Shown here: piece by piece, positions 26,394 to 35,491 of the stretch
How positions within the stretch are numbered: the stretch's first letter is position 1
Layout of the letters: the number at the start of each line of letters is the position of its first letter
Origin: JALXCH01 sp964495805
Lineage (GTDB): Bacteria; Calditrichota; Calditrichia; RBG-13-44-9
Reading direction: 5' to 3'
Length of the DNA: 45,348 nt
Assembly: GCA_964495805.1 (NCBI GenBank)
Contig: CAZBWV010000004.1
Location: forward strand, 1-45,348
Translations under genes and position numbers: made by a program
The notes under the pieces: model-generated
Seen by the model: only the letters and a program-made list of their open reading frames with translations
Told to the model about the DNA's origin: nothing
The model's database searches: none

Positions 26394-28235
26394 TTAAGCA
26401 GAAAGCGAATCGATTTTCTGCCGCACTTTTTTCAGCACCTCAGTGAGCATTTGTTCTGCTTCCTGCTCCATGCTGGCACATTTCTCCTTCATCTCCCGAA
26501 CGAACTGCTCATCTTCAATTTGCGGCAGGTTAATCAGAACGTTGTAAATGCCCCCTCGCACGCCGGTAAAAGCAATCTGCGCCCCCACACCGGCATCGGT
26601 CACTGAATTCACATTGCCATGCTCCACCGCTTCGGCAGCTACCTTCATTGCCTTTAAACTGAGTTCAGCCGTTCGCAGGGGAACCCGCACGGCTTGCTTC
26701 AACCCCTCCTGAATCGCTTTCTGGCGGGCTGCTTTTTCCTCCGGTGTGTTCTGGGGCATGCGGCGTGCTTCCATGTAAGCGTTAAATGCGTTGGTATCCT
26801 CATCCACTGCTTTCAGCAATTCATCCTTTACCTGCTGGGCATCTTCTGCTACCCGATTAAGCTTTTCCCATACCGATTCGTACCCTTTTTTACCAATGGT
26901 CAGATTACTCACCATGGAAGCCAGTGCAGCTCCCAGAGAACCTGCCAGAGCAGCAATGGAACCGCCTCCCGGTGCCGGAGTCTCCCGGCTCACCTCGTGT
27001 ACCAGTTCAGCCGTTTTTAAGGATACCAGCGGTCCGCGATCCGTTTTGGGCAAACCCAGAATCTTCTTCTCCGGATCGAACGGTGCCACATCGTTCAATC
27101 CCATGGAATAAATGGCTGTTTCAATCACATCCTGCACCGGAACACCGGTGGATTTACCCTGTTGTTCCAGATAGTACTTCCCCGCCTGGTAAATGGCCTG
27201 GAACGGCACCAGTCCCACAATTTCGCTGCCGGTTACCACCAGTCCGCGCTCCCGCGCCAGCTCCCGGGCTTTCTCCAACACCAGGTGCGGTGGAGTAATT
27301 TTGTAATTGGTCAGATTGATGGAAATCTGCGCCCGACCGTATTCCTCCACATACCAGCCAATGGCTTTACAATGGGGGAAAATTCCCGGTTTCTTCACTG
27401 ACTTTCCGATCACATGATTGGGATCGGTGCCGTGCATTTTTAGCAATTCAATCAAATCGTAGCCATGTACTTCCTGGCAGTGTCGGGCGGTTTCTTCCAG
27501 CGTTTTGCCCACAAAGTCGCAACTGCCGCAGGGATAGTGATTCTCCCGATACTTCAGCAAATCGCCCCGCATGTAAATGGGATGGATGTTGCCGGTACGT
27601 GCGCTGCGACCCTTTTCGCGCAGTTCAAAGGCAATGTCTGTGGCGTACATCTTTTCCCGGGTGTTCAGGGTAATATTGTAAGCAATCAGGAACTCCCGGG
27701 CGCCAATCACGGTGGCACCGGCGCGGGGATTAAATTCCGCCGGGCCGTAATCCGGTTTCCAGCGTGGGTCTTTCAGCTTTTTGGGCAGCCCCTCGTACTC
27801 GCCCTGGCGAATGTTGGCCAGATTCTTTCGCTCCGGCGTCCGCGCACTCTCTTCATACAGATACACCGGAATCTTCAGCTCCTCACCCACCCGGCGGGCA
27901 ACCTCCTCGGAGATCCTCACACAATCCTCCATGGTTACCCCTTCCACCGGCACAAATGGGCACACATCCGTGGCACCCATACGGGGATGCGCACCTTTGT
28001 GTTTGCTCATGTCAATCAGTTCGGCTGCTTTCTTAATTGCCTGAAATGCCGCCTCCTTAACTGCCTCCGGTGAGCCAATAAACGTAACCACCGTGCGATT
28101 CACATCCGCGCCCATCTCCACGCTCAACACTTCCGTTCCACTCACCGATTTTATCGCACCAACAATCTGCTCAATCACCTGTTTGTCCCGACCTTCCGAA
28201 AAATTCGGAACGCATTCCACAATTTGTTCAGGCAT
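26394..28235 (-). CDS. ftcD: Glutamate formimidoyltransferase / formimidoyl-THF cyclodeaminase, bifunctional
   Basis: 613 residues. The formiminotransferase half (about 1-350) moves the formimino group of N-formimino-glutamate to tetrahydrofolate; HKGAHPRMGATD contains His83, equivalent to the catalytic His of the mammalian enzyme. The cyclodeaminase half (about 403-605, starting LVSLKTAELVHEVSRETPAP and APGGGSIAALAGSLGAALASM) releases ammonia to form 5,10-methenyl-THF. This is the last step of histidine degradation, yet no hutH, hutU or hutI is nearby. It is longer than the roughly 540-residue mammalian enzyme, partly because of an insertion at about 234-280 containing a CxxC...H...H cluster (Cys236, Cys239, His252, His257). 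Ribosome site GGGAAG lies upstream of ATG. Confidence 0.93.
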   Translation of the reverse strand: MPEQIVECVPNFSEGRDKQVIEQIVGAIKSVSGTEVLSVEMGADVNRTVVTFIGSPEAVKEAAFQAIKKAAELIDMSKHKGAHPRMGATDVCPFVPVEGVTMEDCVRISEEVARRVGEELKIPVYLYEESARTPERKNLANIRQGEYEGLPKKLKDPRWKPDYGPAEFNPRAGATVIGAREFLIAYNITLNTREKMYATDIAFELREKGRSARTGNIHPIYMRGDLLKYRENHYPCGSCDFVGKTLEETARHCQEVHGYDLIELLKMHGTDPNHVIGKSVKKPGIFPHCKAIGWYVEEYGRAQISINLTNYKITPPHLVLEKARELARERGLVVTGSEIVGLVPFQAIYQAGKYYLEQQGKSTGVPVQDVIETAIYSMGLNDVAPFDPEKKILGLPKTDRGPLVSLKTAELVHEVSRETPAPGGGSIAALAGSLGAALASMVSNLTIGKKGYESVWEKLNRVAEDAQQVKDELLKAVDEDTNAFNAYMEARRMPQNTPEEKAARQKAIQEGLKQAVRVPLRTAELSLKAMKVAAEAVEHGNVNSVTDAGVGAQIAFTGVRGGIYNVLINLPQIEDEQFVREMKEKCASMEQEAEQMLTEVLKKVRQKIDSLSA

Positions 28236-28371
28236 AGGTCTTCCCTTTATTTTGTTTGCTTCGCTTGAATCAGGCAGGAAATTTAAAAGGAAGTGAGTTC
28301 AAGAAAAAAGAAATAATTAAATTTTCAGGATGGTGCTCGCGGATGGCAATACCCGCAATTTTTCCAGGAAA

Positions 28372-28602
28372 TTAATCGGTTCCCACATCGATGGAACGAA
28401 TGAAACGATCCAGCTCCCGCGCAGCCGCTTCCTCCTCCTGAGGGAAATCGCCTCCACCGTGCTTGAGTTGAAAAATCAAGCGATTGCCCTTCTCATCGAT
28501 GTTGCAACCCCAATTGATAAGGTAGGGAATGACTCCGGCTTCATTGACCAGACGAAGTGCTTCCCGGGCGGAAATATGTTTGAGCTGATATACCCGAATC
28601 AT
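28372..28602 (-). CDS. Small conserved-looking protein, function unknown
   Basis: 76 residues from ATG 28602 (GGGGG ribosome site about 4 nt upstream; a GTG at 28614 is an alternative start). It starts 14 nt after the stop codon of the M1 aminopeptidase and is probably translated from the same mRNA. It is a soluble acidic and basic mix (MIRVYQLKHISAREALRL), with no signal peptide or cysteine cluster apart from one Cys in INWGC. Codon use and spacing look genuine, but I recognise no family. Confidence 0.55.
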   Translation of the reverse strand: MIRVYQLKHISAREALRLVNEAGVIPYLINWGCNIDEKGNRLIFQLKHGGGDFPQEEEAAARELDRFIRSIDVGTD

Positions 28603-28616
28603 GCACACCCCCACTG

Positions 28617-31529
28617 TTAACGTTGTAAAACCACTTTCGCTACCTGTTGTCCGCTTTGCGTGCGAATCCGGATGAAATATAGCCCACCGGGCTGGGGAAT
28701 TCCAGCATCATTTCGTCCGCGCCACACCAGTGTGTGTTTGCCAGCAGAAAAATTTCCCTCCCTCAGCCGGCGTACCCGCTGCCCTAACACATTGTAAACA
28801 TCCACCTGCACCGCACTTTTATGCGATAGGATAAACTCAATCTTTAGTTCCGGATTGAAAGGATTGGGATAACAGCGAAGCAGTTCAAACTCCCTGGGCA
28901 GAGAATTTATCGGCTCCGGAATGGCCAGCGGAAGATTTAACAACTGCAGGGCAGCCTGCATAAACTGACGTGCCGAATCTAACTCCATGAAATATAGCGG
29001 AAAGCCCAGGGTGAGTACCCGGTACCGGGTGGTATCCGCATCGGGGGCAAAGGCGGTTCCACACGGCTTGTTCTGAAACAGCGGATTCTGAGTAGCGGAA
29101 CGATATCGGTACAGCACCCGACTGCTCCCGGCCGTATCCACCACTGCAACATTTGCCAGCCGATTATGGTAAAACGAAATGGTGATTTTGCTGGTATCCA
29201 CCGGTAATTCCGGAAATTCCGATGCGGGGAGTGCGCCTTCAAAATCCGGTGCGGCATTTATCTGAATCCCCGAAACACCCAGATACTGTTGCCGGAAATC
29301 GATGCTGAATTTCTGCAACATCTTCATTCCGCTTACCAACAGCCTGCCACCGGCATTTAAATACGCCCGGAGCGCCGATTCCGCCGAATACACCTGAGAA
29401 GCATAATCCACATCATGATGCCAGATCACCAGTGAATAATGAGCCAATTCAAACACATCCGGGGCACGGCCCTGTTGAATCACATCAAACTGCTGATGGG
29501 GAATCCCACGAAGTAAAGAATCGTAAAAAGCATCCACCATCTCATCGGTGGGATTCAACATATTACCGCCGTTTCCGTTGCGGGTCTCATCTACCACGAA
29601 TACTCCCTGATCCATGGGAAAGGTGGTATAGTTCACCTGTTGCGGTGCGGAATAAGCGGTATTCCGCCCATCCAGAATCGCTGCCACGGCGAACTGATAG
29701 GTACCTTCTTCCGCCGGTTGGTATTCAAAAGTGAAACCTTCTACCGGTGTGGTGAGAATCAGTTGAGCACTACCCACGCTATCCAGCTTTTCCACGCGCA
29801 CCAGGTACGAATCCACCTGGAAGAACGGTTGCCAGCGCACATGGATGGTGTCGTTCGCCAGATATACCGCCTCCAGCACGGGACTATTCAGAAACTGAAA
29901 CGTTCCTTTCAACACCCGGTCGTTGGGATCAATCAGAAGCTGCAACCCGGTGGTATCCGAAACCGCCATGTGATAGGTTCGGGAGAGGGAATCCACCCAC
30001 AGGGTATCCCACCCGTTCGCGGTGGCAGTTTGCCACTGCACGGGTAGCGGCATGGCATGGATGGTGGTGGCATTCACGCTGGATGGTACACTGCGAATGA
30101 GCACTACCAGCGAATCCCCGGAAGCATTGGGCAAATAATAATATTCACCCGCCATGCGACCATCTCCGTAAATCCATTGCTGAAAAAACCAGTTCAGATC
30201 CGCTCCGTAATATCCTTCACAGAACTGACAGAACTGTTCGGTGTCGATATTGCCAAATCGGAACGAGGAGCTCCCCACATAATCATGAATCATCTGCCAG
30301 AATAGCGAATCGCCCATCACGTAGCGGAGCATGTGCACCACCACCGCTGCCTTCAGGTAAACCAGATTGTAAGGAATGATGTTACCCGGACTGGTAGGAT
30401 CATCCACAAAAATTTTACCTTCGCCAGAACCGGCCATAAACTGGCGAATCATGTTCAAATACACCGTTTCGCCATCCCAGTATTCATGAAAGAGTGCTTC
30501 GCTATATGTGGCAAATCCCTCGTTTAACCAGATATGTCCCCAATCCGCCAGACTGATTAAATTGCCAAAATATTCATGGGCGCTTTCGTGAACAACAATA
30601 TCTGAGAAGAAAGAAGATTGCCCCATGGTTAAAATGGTCTGATGCTCCATACCTCCGCCAAAAGTAGCCTCACACAATCCGTATTTATCCTGCGAAAAAG
30701 GAAACGGCCCGTAGCGATCCTCATAAGCCTGGAAAATTCTGGGTACTTTTACCTGCAAACTGGTTAAAATAGCGTTGGCATGAGCAGGAAAAAGAAAATA
30801 CTGCAGCAAAATATTTCCGCTAACCGGGGAATTGTAATAGTCGGTGGTTACCGAAAACGGATACACGTTGATGGAAATGTTATATGGCACAATGGGATAG
30901 TGATGCATCCAGACAAATTGCGTTCGGCTTCCCGGCAGCGATGTGGTTTGTTCCAGCACTCCATTGCAGGCCACCTGGTAACCAGTGGGGACCGTAATCC
31001 GCAACCGAACCGAATCGGCTTTATCGGAGGGATGATCTTTGCAGGGAATGAAAGTACTGGCAAAATAGGGCCAGTTGTAACTGTACACAAGATGATTTCC
31101 CGCGTATCCGCTAAATATCAATCCGTAGCCCGGTGTTCCGGCCTGTTGCGGAAATCCGGTATAAAAAATGCGCAGCGCAAACCCATCCCCTTGATTGAGC
31201 GGCTGAGGTAAACTAACATCCAGCACATCATTTTGATGGGAAAAACTCAGCGGTGCGCTCTGGTACAGGACCGAATCCACCGTCATGTTCTGGTACAGAT
31301 TCAGCACAATATGTTCGGTGGCATTGTTCACCACCGTTCCCTGTACCACCACCTCGCCCTGAATCCGGCTCTGCGTTAAATCGATATTCAGAGAAATGTC
31401 GTAAAAGGTTACATCATAGTCGTGCTGCTCCGGCAGTAAATACGGATGTCCGGTAACCGCCAGTAAAGGTATGGCGAACCAGAGAATAGCGGTCAACACA
31501 ATTCCCGGATGGAAATAAAACAATTTCAT
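28617..31529 (-). CDS. Secreted M1-family aminopeptidase with GATase-like and type IX sorting domains
   Basis: 970 residues from ATG 31529, chosen for its signal peptide (FHPGIVLTAILWFAIPLL) and AGGCGAG ribosome site; an upstream in-frame start would add 69 unlikely residues. The M1 fold follows: a beta N-domain, the exopeptidase motif GGGMEH (291-296, His in place of the usual Asn of GAMEN), and the zinc site HESAH (His314, Glu315, His318) with Glu337 in WLNEGFA. After the catalytic part come a fibronectin-like stretch, a domain resembling class I amidotransferase/ThuA-type folds (GVFVVDETRNGNG ... LVIWHHDVDY ... YLNAGGRLLVSG), and a C-terminal sorting domain (CYPNPFNPELKIEF, YNVLGQRVRRL, GGLYFIRI). 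It trims peptides at or beyond the cell surface. Confidence 0.9.
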   Translation of the reverse strand: MKLFYFHPGIVLTAILWFAIPLLAVTGHPYLLPEQHDYDVTFYDISLNIDLTQSRIQGEVVVQGTVVNNATEHIVLNLYQNMTVDSVLYQSAPLSFSHQNDVLDVSLPQPLNQGDGFALRIFYTGFPQQAGTPGYGLIFSGYAGNHLVYSYNWPYFASTFIPCKDHPSDKADSVRLRITVPTGYQVACNGVLEQTTSLPGSRTQFVWMHHYPIVPYNISINVYPFSVTTDYYNSPVSGNILLQYFLFPAHANAILTSLQVKVPRIFQAYEDRYGPFPFSQDKYGLCEATFGGGMEHQTILTMGQSSFFSDIVVHESAHEYFGNLISLADWGHIWLNEGFATYSEALFHEYWDGETVYLNMIRQFMAGSGEGKIFVDDPTSPGNIIPYNLVYLKAAVVVHMLRYVMGDSLFWQMIHDYVGSSSFRFGNIDTEQFCQFCEGYYGADLNWFFQQWIYGDGRMAGEYYYLPNASGDSLVVLIRSVPSSVNATTIHAMPLPVQWQTATANGWDTLWVDSLSRTYHMAVSDTTGLQLLIDPNDRVLKGTFQFLNSPVLEAVYLANDTIHVRWQPFFQVDSYLVRVEKLDSVGSAQLILTTPVEGFTFEYQPAEEGTYQFAVAAILDGRNTAYSAPQQVNYTTFPMDQGVFVVDETRNGNGGNMLNPTDEMVDAFYDSLLRGIPHQQFDVIQQGRAPDVFELAHYSLVIWHHDVDYASQVYSAESALRAYLNAGGRLLVSGMKMLQKFSIDFRQQYLGVSGIQINAAPDFEGALPASEFPELPVDTSKITISFYHNRLANVAVVDTAGSSRVLYRYRSATQNPLFQNKPCGTAFAPDADTTRYRVLTLGFPLYFMELDSARQFMQAALQLLNLPLAIPEPINSLPREFELLRCYPNPFNPELKIEFILSHKSAVQVDVYNVLGQRVRRLREGNFSAGKHTLVWRGRNDAGIPQPGGLYFIRIRTQSGQQVAKVVLQR

Positions 31530-31704
31530 AATAAACTCGCCTGTTTTCCGTTTTTGTGGTATCAAAAAGTTGTTGTTCTCATCGCTCTGTGCAAGGTATT
31601 CATCCTCTGAACCACGAAAAGCGCGATGACCTCTCAATATAAGAAAAAATCCTGTAAAACTCCAGAAATCACCGGGCAGAAATAAAGTGAGATGGCAACT
31701 GAAT

Positions 31705-31738
31705 AAAAAAAGGGTGTATCGCACCAAACGATACACCC
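31705..31738 (-). terminator. Rho-independent terminator of the multihaem cytochrome gene
   Basis: A 10-bp perfect stem, GGGTGTATCG (31712-31721) with CGATACACCC (31729-31738), a 7-nt loop, then T7 on the minus strand. It lies 20 nt after the stop codon. Confidence 0.92.
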
Positions 31739-31758
31739 CCTGAGTGAAACCGAAAAGC

Positions 31759-34545
31759 CTATTTGTATCCGAACAGCATACTGTAGATGATGAGAATAAT
31801 CAGCGTTATACCGATAAACAGGAAAGTAAATCCGAACGCCCGGATAATGCGCATCCATTTGGGAGAGATTTTGGAGAAGACCACCCGTTTTTTCAGTTCG
31901 CCAGTCTCTTTCAGTTTTTTGTACTCTTCGGGACGATCTTCTTTGTACTCATCCAGCGGAAGCTGTCCGGTAAAAATTACCGGGTCCAGCGGGAACGACT
32001 CCGGTCGCAGGTGGGTGTTGAAGAAGTGAATGGTGAAAATGAACCCCACCGCCAGCAGTGCTTCGTCGCTGTGGATAATCATCGCCACGTTAATCGCCCA
32101 TCCGGGCAGGAATTTGGTGAAGAATTCCGGGAACCAGAGCATCAGTCCGGAAAGTCCGATCACCGCAACGCCCCAGAATACCGCAAAGTAGTCGAACTTC
32201 TCCCAGTACGTCCAGCGGCCATATTGCGGACGGGGACCCAGCCCCAGGAACCACTTGATGGTTCCCACAAAATCCTGCAAATCCTTTTTATTGAACATCA
32301 TGGAATCCGGACCAAAAATAAACTGGAACCAGCTGACCTTGCGGCGGCGCTTCATCTGCACCAGCGAATAGAGATGAGCGAAGAAATATCCGAAAGTAAT
32401 TACCGCAGAAATTCGATGGATGACACCAGCCACCTTCACTCCACCAATTAAACTGGCCAGGAAGTGTGCCCAGGGCATGTTGGCAAATTTGAGCATCATG
32501 CCAGTGAGTGCCAGCGCCATAAAGCTAATAATGACAAACAGGTGGGTAACTCGCTGTCCCGGAGTAAATCGCTGGATACAGTACCGGTTTTCGATATTTT
32601 TCGCCCGTCTGCGCCGTTCTTTCAAATGCTTGAACGACCTGGGCAACCATAACAGGGTGTGCAAACCGAAAAAGGTAAACACACTTACCAGCAGCGCCGT
32701 CATGAACCAGAAAGTGTAATAGAGAATGGGATATTTGGTTTTATCGTGATGGGTGGCATGAGTCAAATAACCGGTGAACCGCTCGTTGGCATCCTCGTGG
32801 CATTGCTGACACGTTTCCACCACATGGTTCATCCCCACCCGGGAATTGGGATCGTTGACCGGTAGAATATCGTGCGAACCGTGGCAATCCGAACATTTTG
32901 CCGCTTTCAGATAACCCAGGGTGTACGCCTTACCATGGATGGTTTCCATATAGGATTCAGCCAGGTCTTCGTGACAGGAACCGCACTGCTGAGTGACTTC
33001 CCGCATGAATTGATCCTGGTGAATGTTCTGTATTTTATGCGCGGAATGGCAGTCCTCGCAGGTGGGGAGCTTCTTATCAGTATGGGTTACCAGCGGACTA
33101 TGCACACTTTTAATATACTGATCGTAAATCCCCTTATGACAGGTGGCACAGGTAGCCGGTACATTTTTGTAGTACACGGACGATTTTTCGTTTTTCGCAC
33201 TCAGAATCAAATGGGTATTGTGGCAATCCGTGCACACCGCGCTGGGGAGCAATCCCTTTTCCACCAGTCCCTTTCCATGAACGCTGGTGGAATAATCCAC
33301 CAGTACATTACCCATGCGTGCCAGGGCCGTATCCTTCTGAGCCAGTTTGCCGTGACAATCACCGCATAATTGCGGAATATTGGCCCGATAGGTTTTGTCT
33401 CGCTCATCCAGATGCGAGAGAATTTTATGTTTCCCATGGCAATCGGTACAATAAGGTGCATCGGGATTTTTCTCCATGTACGCCTGCCCATGGTCGCTTT
33501 CGAAATACTGCTCCGAAACCTCCGCATGGCACTTGGAACAATCCACCTTACCCGCTGTTTCGCAGGGGCGCTTCCGGGTAGGATCCACATCGGAATGACA
33601 TTTGACACACGGAATGTTTTTGTGCACCGATTCCTGCAAATCGGTGGGATGCACAGTCAGAGAAATTTTTTGCCTATCCACTTCTTTAAAAATATTGTCC
33701 TTTCCGTGGCAGGCCAGACATTCTTTATCCGAGGTACGCGGTACCAGATTAGCCTTCTTTAAAATATGCGGTTGATGACAATCGGTACAGGCAGGAATCG
33801 CTCCCGGTTCTTTTTCCCACAATTCGCCTTTAATCACCTTTTTGTGCACCATCTCGATGTTCGCATGGCATTTCGTACAGGTTTTCGCGACGTTCCGGGC
33901 GGAAACTGTGGAAAGCGGATTGGTGTGAGGTAAAATCATGTGATTGCCGTGGCAATCGTTACAGGTAGCGGTAACAATCAGCCCCCGTTTAAACAGACCC
34001 TCACCGTGGATACTCTGTGAGTAATTGTGAATAATCTCCTTCTCGGGAATGTTGTACACCCGTGCAACCGGTGCCCCTTCGCGATGGCACTTACCGCACA
34101 ACACGGGGATATTCAACTTGTACGTGCGGGATTTGGGATTGGATGAAGGCAGAATGTAGTGAATTCCGTGGCAGTCCTGACAATTGGGAGCATAGGGTCT
34201 CCCTCGTTTCAGGGCAATACCGTGGATTCCTTTGTCGAATTCCTCCTGTTCATCGGAATGACAATTCCCGCACTCCACTTTTTCCAGTTCTTCCGGATGG
34301 GGAAATTCTTCCACATCGGCATCGGAATGGCAATCCACACACTCCAGTTCTCCGTGCACCGAGCGCTCGAATCGATCGAAATTGATGTACAGAGAAATGG
34401 TTCGTCCATTCCGTTCGGTGGTCAATTCCGGATCGGAATGGCACATGGCACAATCTTCATTGGTGGCTGCCTGGACCGGCCAATGAGAAACACCCATCAA
34501 CAAAATGGCCAGAAACAGGTTCACAACAAGCCGTTTCCATTGCAT
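31759..34545 (-). CDS. 19-haem cytochrome c fused to a cytochrome b membrane domain (CbcL-like quinol oxidoreductase)
   Basis: 928 residues from ATG 34545, which has GGAGAG 6 nt upstream (ATG 34551 abuts it). A signal peptide ends near VQAA. The exported part (about 28-630) has 19 CxxCH haem c motifs and recurring HG/VHG histidines likely to be distal ligands. A first membrane helix (YPILYYTFWFMTALLVSVF) leads to a cytochrome b561/FdnI-like region of about five helices with paired histidines (HLFVIISF, HRISAVITFGYFFAH, IHSDEALL, HFFNTHLRPESF), expected to hold two haems b. The layout resembles Geobacter CbcL, which takes electrons from menaquinol and passes them to periplasmic cytochromes; the same role is inferred here. 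There are twice as many haem c motifs as in CbcL. It is monocistronic. Confidence 0.88.
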   Translation of the reverse strand: MQWKRLVVNLFLAILLMGVSHWPVQAATNEDCAMCHSDPELTTERNGRTISLYINFDRFERSVHGELECVDCHSDADVEEFPHPEELEKVECGNCHSDEQEEFDKGIHGIALKRGRPYAPNCQDCHGIHYILPSSNPKSRTYKLNIPVLCGKCHREGAPVARVYNIPEKEIIHNYSQSIHGEGLFKRGLIVTATCNDCHGNHMILPHTNPLSTVSARNVAKTCTKCHANIEMVHKKVIKGELWEKEPGAIPACTDCHQPHILKKANLVPRTSDKECLACHGKDNIFKEVDRQKISLTVHPTDLQESVHKNIPCVKCHSDVDPTRKRPCETAGKVDCSKCHAEVSEQYFESDHGQAYMEKNPDAPYCTDCHGKHKILSHLDERDKTYRANIPQLCGDCHGKLAQKDTALARMGNVLVDYSTSVHGKGLVEKGLLPSAVCTDCHNTHLILSAKNEKSSVYYKNVPATCATCHKGIYDQYIKSVHSPLVTHTDKKLPTCEDCHSAHKIQNIHQDQFMREVTQQCGSCHEDLAESYMETIHGKAYTLGYLKAAKCSDCHGSHDILPVNDPNSRVGMNHVVETCQQCHEDANERFTGYLTHATHHDKTKYPILYYTFWFMTALLVSVFTFFGLHTLLWLPRSFKHLKERRRRAKNIENRYCIQRFTPGQRVTHLFVIISFMALALTGMMLKFANMPWAHFLASLIGGVKVAGVIHRISAVITFGYFFAHLYSLVQMKRRRKVSWFQFIFGPDSMMFNKKDLQDFVGTIKWFLGLGPRPQYGRWTYWEKFDYFAVFWGVAVIGLSGLMLWFPEFFTKFLPGWAINVAMIIHSDEALLAVGFIFTIHFFNTHLRPESFPLDPVIFTGQLPLDEYKEDRPEEYKKLKETGELKKRVVFSKISPKWMRIIRAFGFTFLFIGITLIILIIYSMLFGYK

Positions 34546-34627
34546 CAGCATCTCTCCAGGTATTAATCAACTTTTCTTTAATTGGACTAAAAAGTATAAA
34601 TAAAATATTTTTTTCACTTACTCAATG

Positions 34628-34656
34628 AATATATTACTCCAGAAGAATATAATCAA
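34628..34656 (-). promoter_or_regulatory. Predicted promoter of the multihaem cytochrome gene
   Basis: Read on the minus strand: TTGATT (34651-34656), a 17-nt spacer, and TATATT (34628-34633). Transcription would begin near 34621 with a leader of about 75 nt. Confidence 0.55.
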
Positions 34657-34736
34657 TATTTTTTTTCATTGACGGGCATCGGTTCCGGAAGTCAGAATTG
34701 GATGTATCATATTGTAATTTTAGAAGTAAGCAGAAA

Positions 34737-34806
34737 TTGACCCGTTTTTTTCGAAGTAAATATATGCGGAATTTTACATATATTGAGACTCGATATTAAT
34801 AATATC
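34737..34806 (+). promoter_or_regulatory. Putative mntP promoter with overlapping inverted repeats
   Basis: TTGACC (34737-34742), an 18-nt spacer, and TATATG (34761-34766) make a moderate promoter. An 8-bp inverted repeat, AATATATG (34759-34766) and CATATATT (34777-34784), covers the -10 box and start region. A second palindrome, GATATTAATAATATC (34792-34806), follows at once. Symmetry over a promoter suggests repressor binding; the regulator is unknown. I do not see the conserved parts of a manganese (yybP-ykoY) riboswitch. Together with the cytochrome promoter this covers the 369-nt spacer; the rest is AT-rich with no gene. Confidence 0.4.
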
Positions 34807-34914
34807 CGTAAATGAGCATTTTTTCATCCAGCTCTAAATTGTCGTTTCTCTTATTTTTCGTTATTAAAAAGAAAGGCATATTTTTATATTTGAAGGCAAA
34901 ACGGTTGAAGCAGG

Positions 34915-35478
34915 ATGAGTTTTTTTCTGATACTGATGATTGCTTTAGGAATGGCCATGGATGCATTTGCTGTGGCTCTCTCCGCTGGTACCAGTCTGCA
35001 GGTTATTACCCTTCGGCAGTACTTTCGGTTAAGTTTTCATTTTGGTTTATTCCAGGCGGGAATGCCTTTGCTGGGTTGGTTTTTAGGGAAAAACCTGATG
35101 GCACTCATTGCCCGCTGGGATCACTGGATTGCGTTTATCGTGCTGGGGTTTGTAGGAGGCAAGATGATTTACGAATCCTTTCATACATCCGGGGAATCAT
35201 CTTCACCTAAAGACCCCACTCGCGGAGTTCGTCTCATTGCTCTCTCCATTGCGACCAGTTTAGATGCATTTGCGATTGGTTTTAGCCTGGCGGCACTGGG
35301 GGTAGCTATCATCTGGCCTGCCTTTATCATCGGTCTGGTAACCTTTTTACTCACCGGTATTGGCATGGTTACCGGGCGGTATTTTCGCAGTCGTCTGGGA
35401 GGTTGGGTGGAAATATTGGGAGGCCTTCTGCTTATCCTGATCGGCCTGAAGATTCTAATTGAACACCTCTCCGCCTGA
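34915..35478 (+). CDS. mntP: Manganese efflux pump MntP
   Basis: 187 residues, the normal family length, with six membrane helices in two inverted three-helix repeats. Each repeat has the family's metal-binding DAF motif: MAMDAFAVALSAG (Asp16) and TSLDAFAIGFSLA. The protein exports Mn2+ from the cytoplasm and protects against manganese excess. A GAAG ribosome site lies 4-5 nt before ATG. In many bacteria mntP is controlled by MntR or a riboswitch; here only palindromes are seen upstream. It converges on the ATP-grasp gene with a 13-nt gap. Confidence 0.93.
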   Translation: MSFFLILMIALGMAMDAFAVALSAGTSLQVITLRQYFRLSFHFGLFQAGMPLLGWFLGKNLMALIARWDHWIAFIVLGFVGGKMIYESFHTSGESSSPKDPTRGVRLIALSIATSLDAFAIGFSLAALGVAIIWPAFIIGLVTFLLTGIGMVTGRYFRSRLGGWVEILGGLLLILIGLKILIEHLSA

Positions 35479-35491
35479 TAACGTACTTATT

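Noticed and set aside
31530..31736. 69-residue N-terminal extension of the M1 aminopeptidase
   Set aside because: It would bury the signal peptide; ATG 31529 has a ribosome site and a normal signal sequence.
34546..34914. Manganese riboswitch upstream of mntP
   Set aside because: The conserved paired and loop elements of the yybP-ykoY class are not visible; only short palindromes are.
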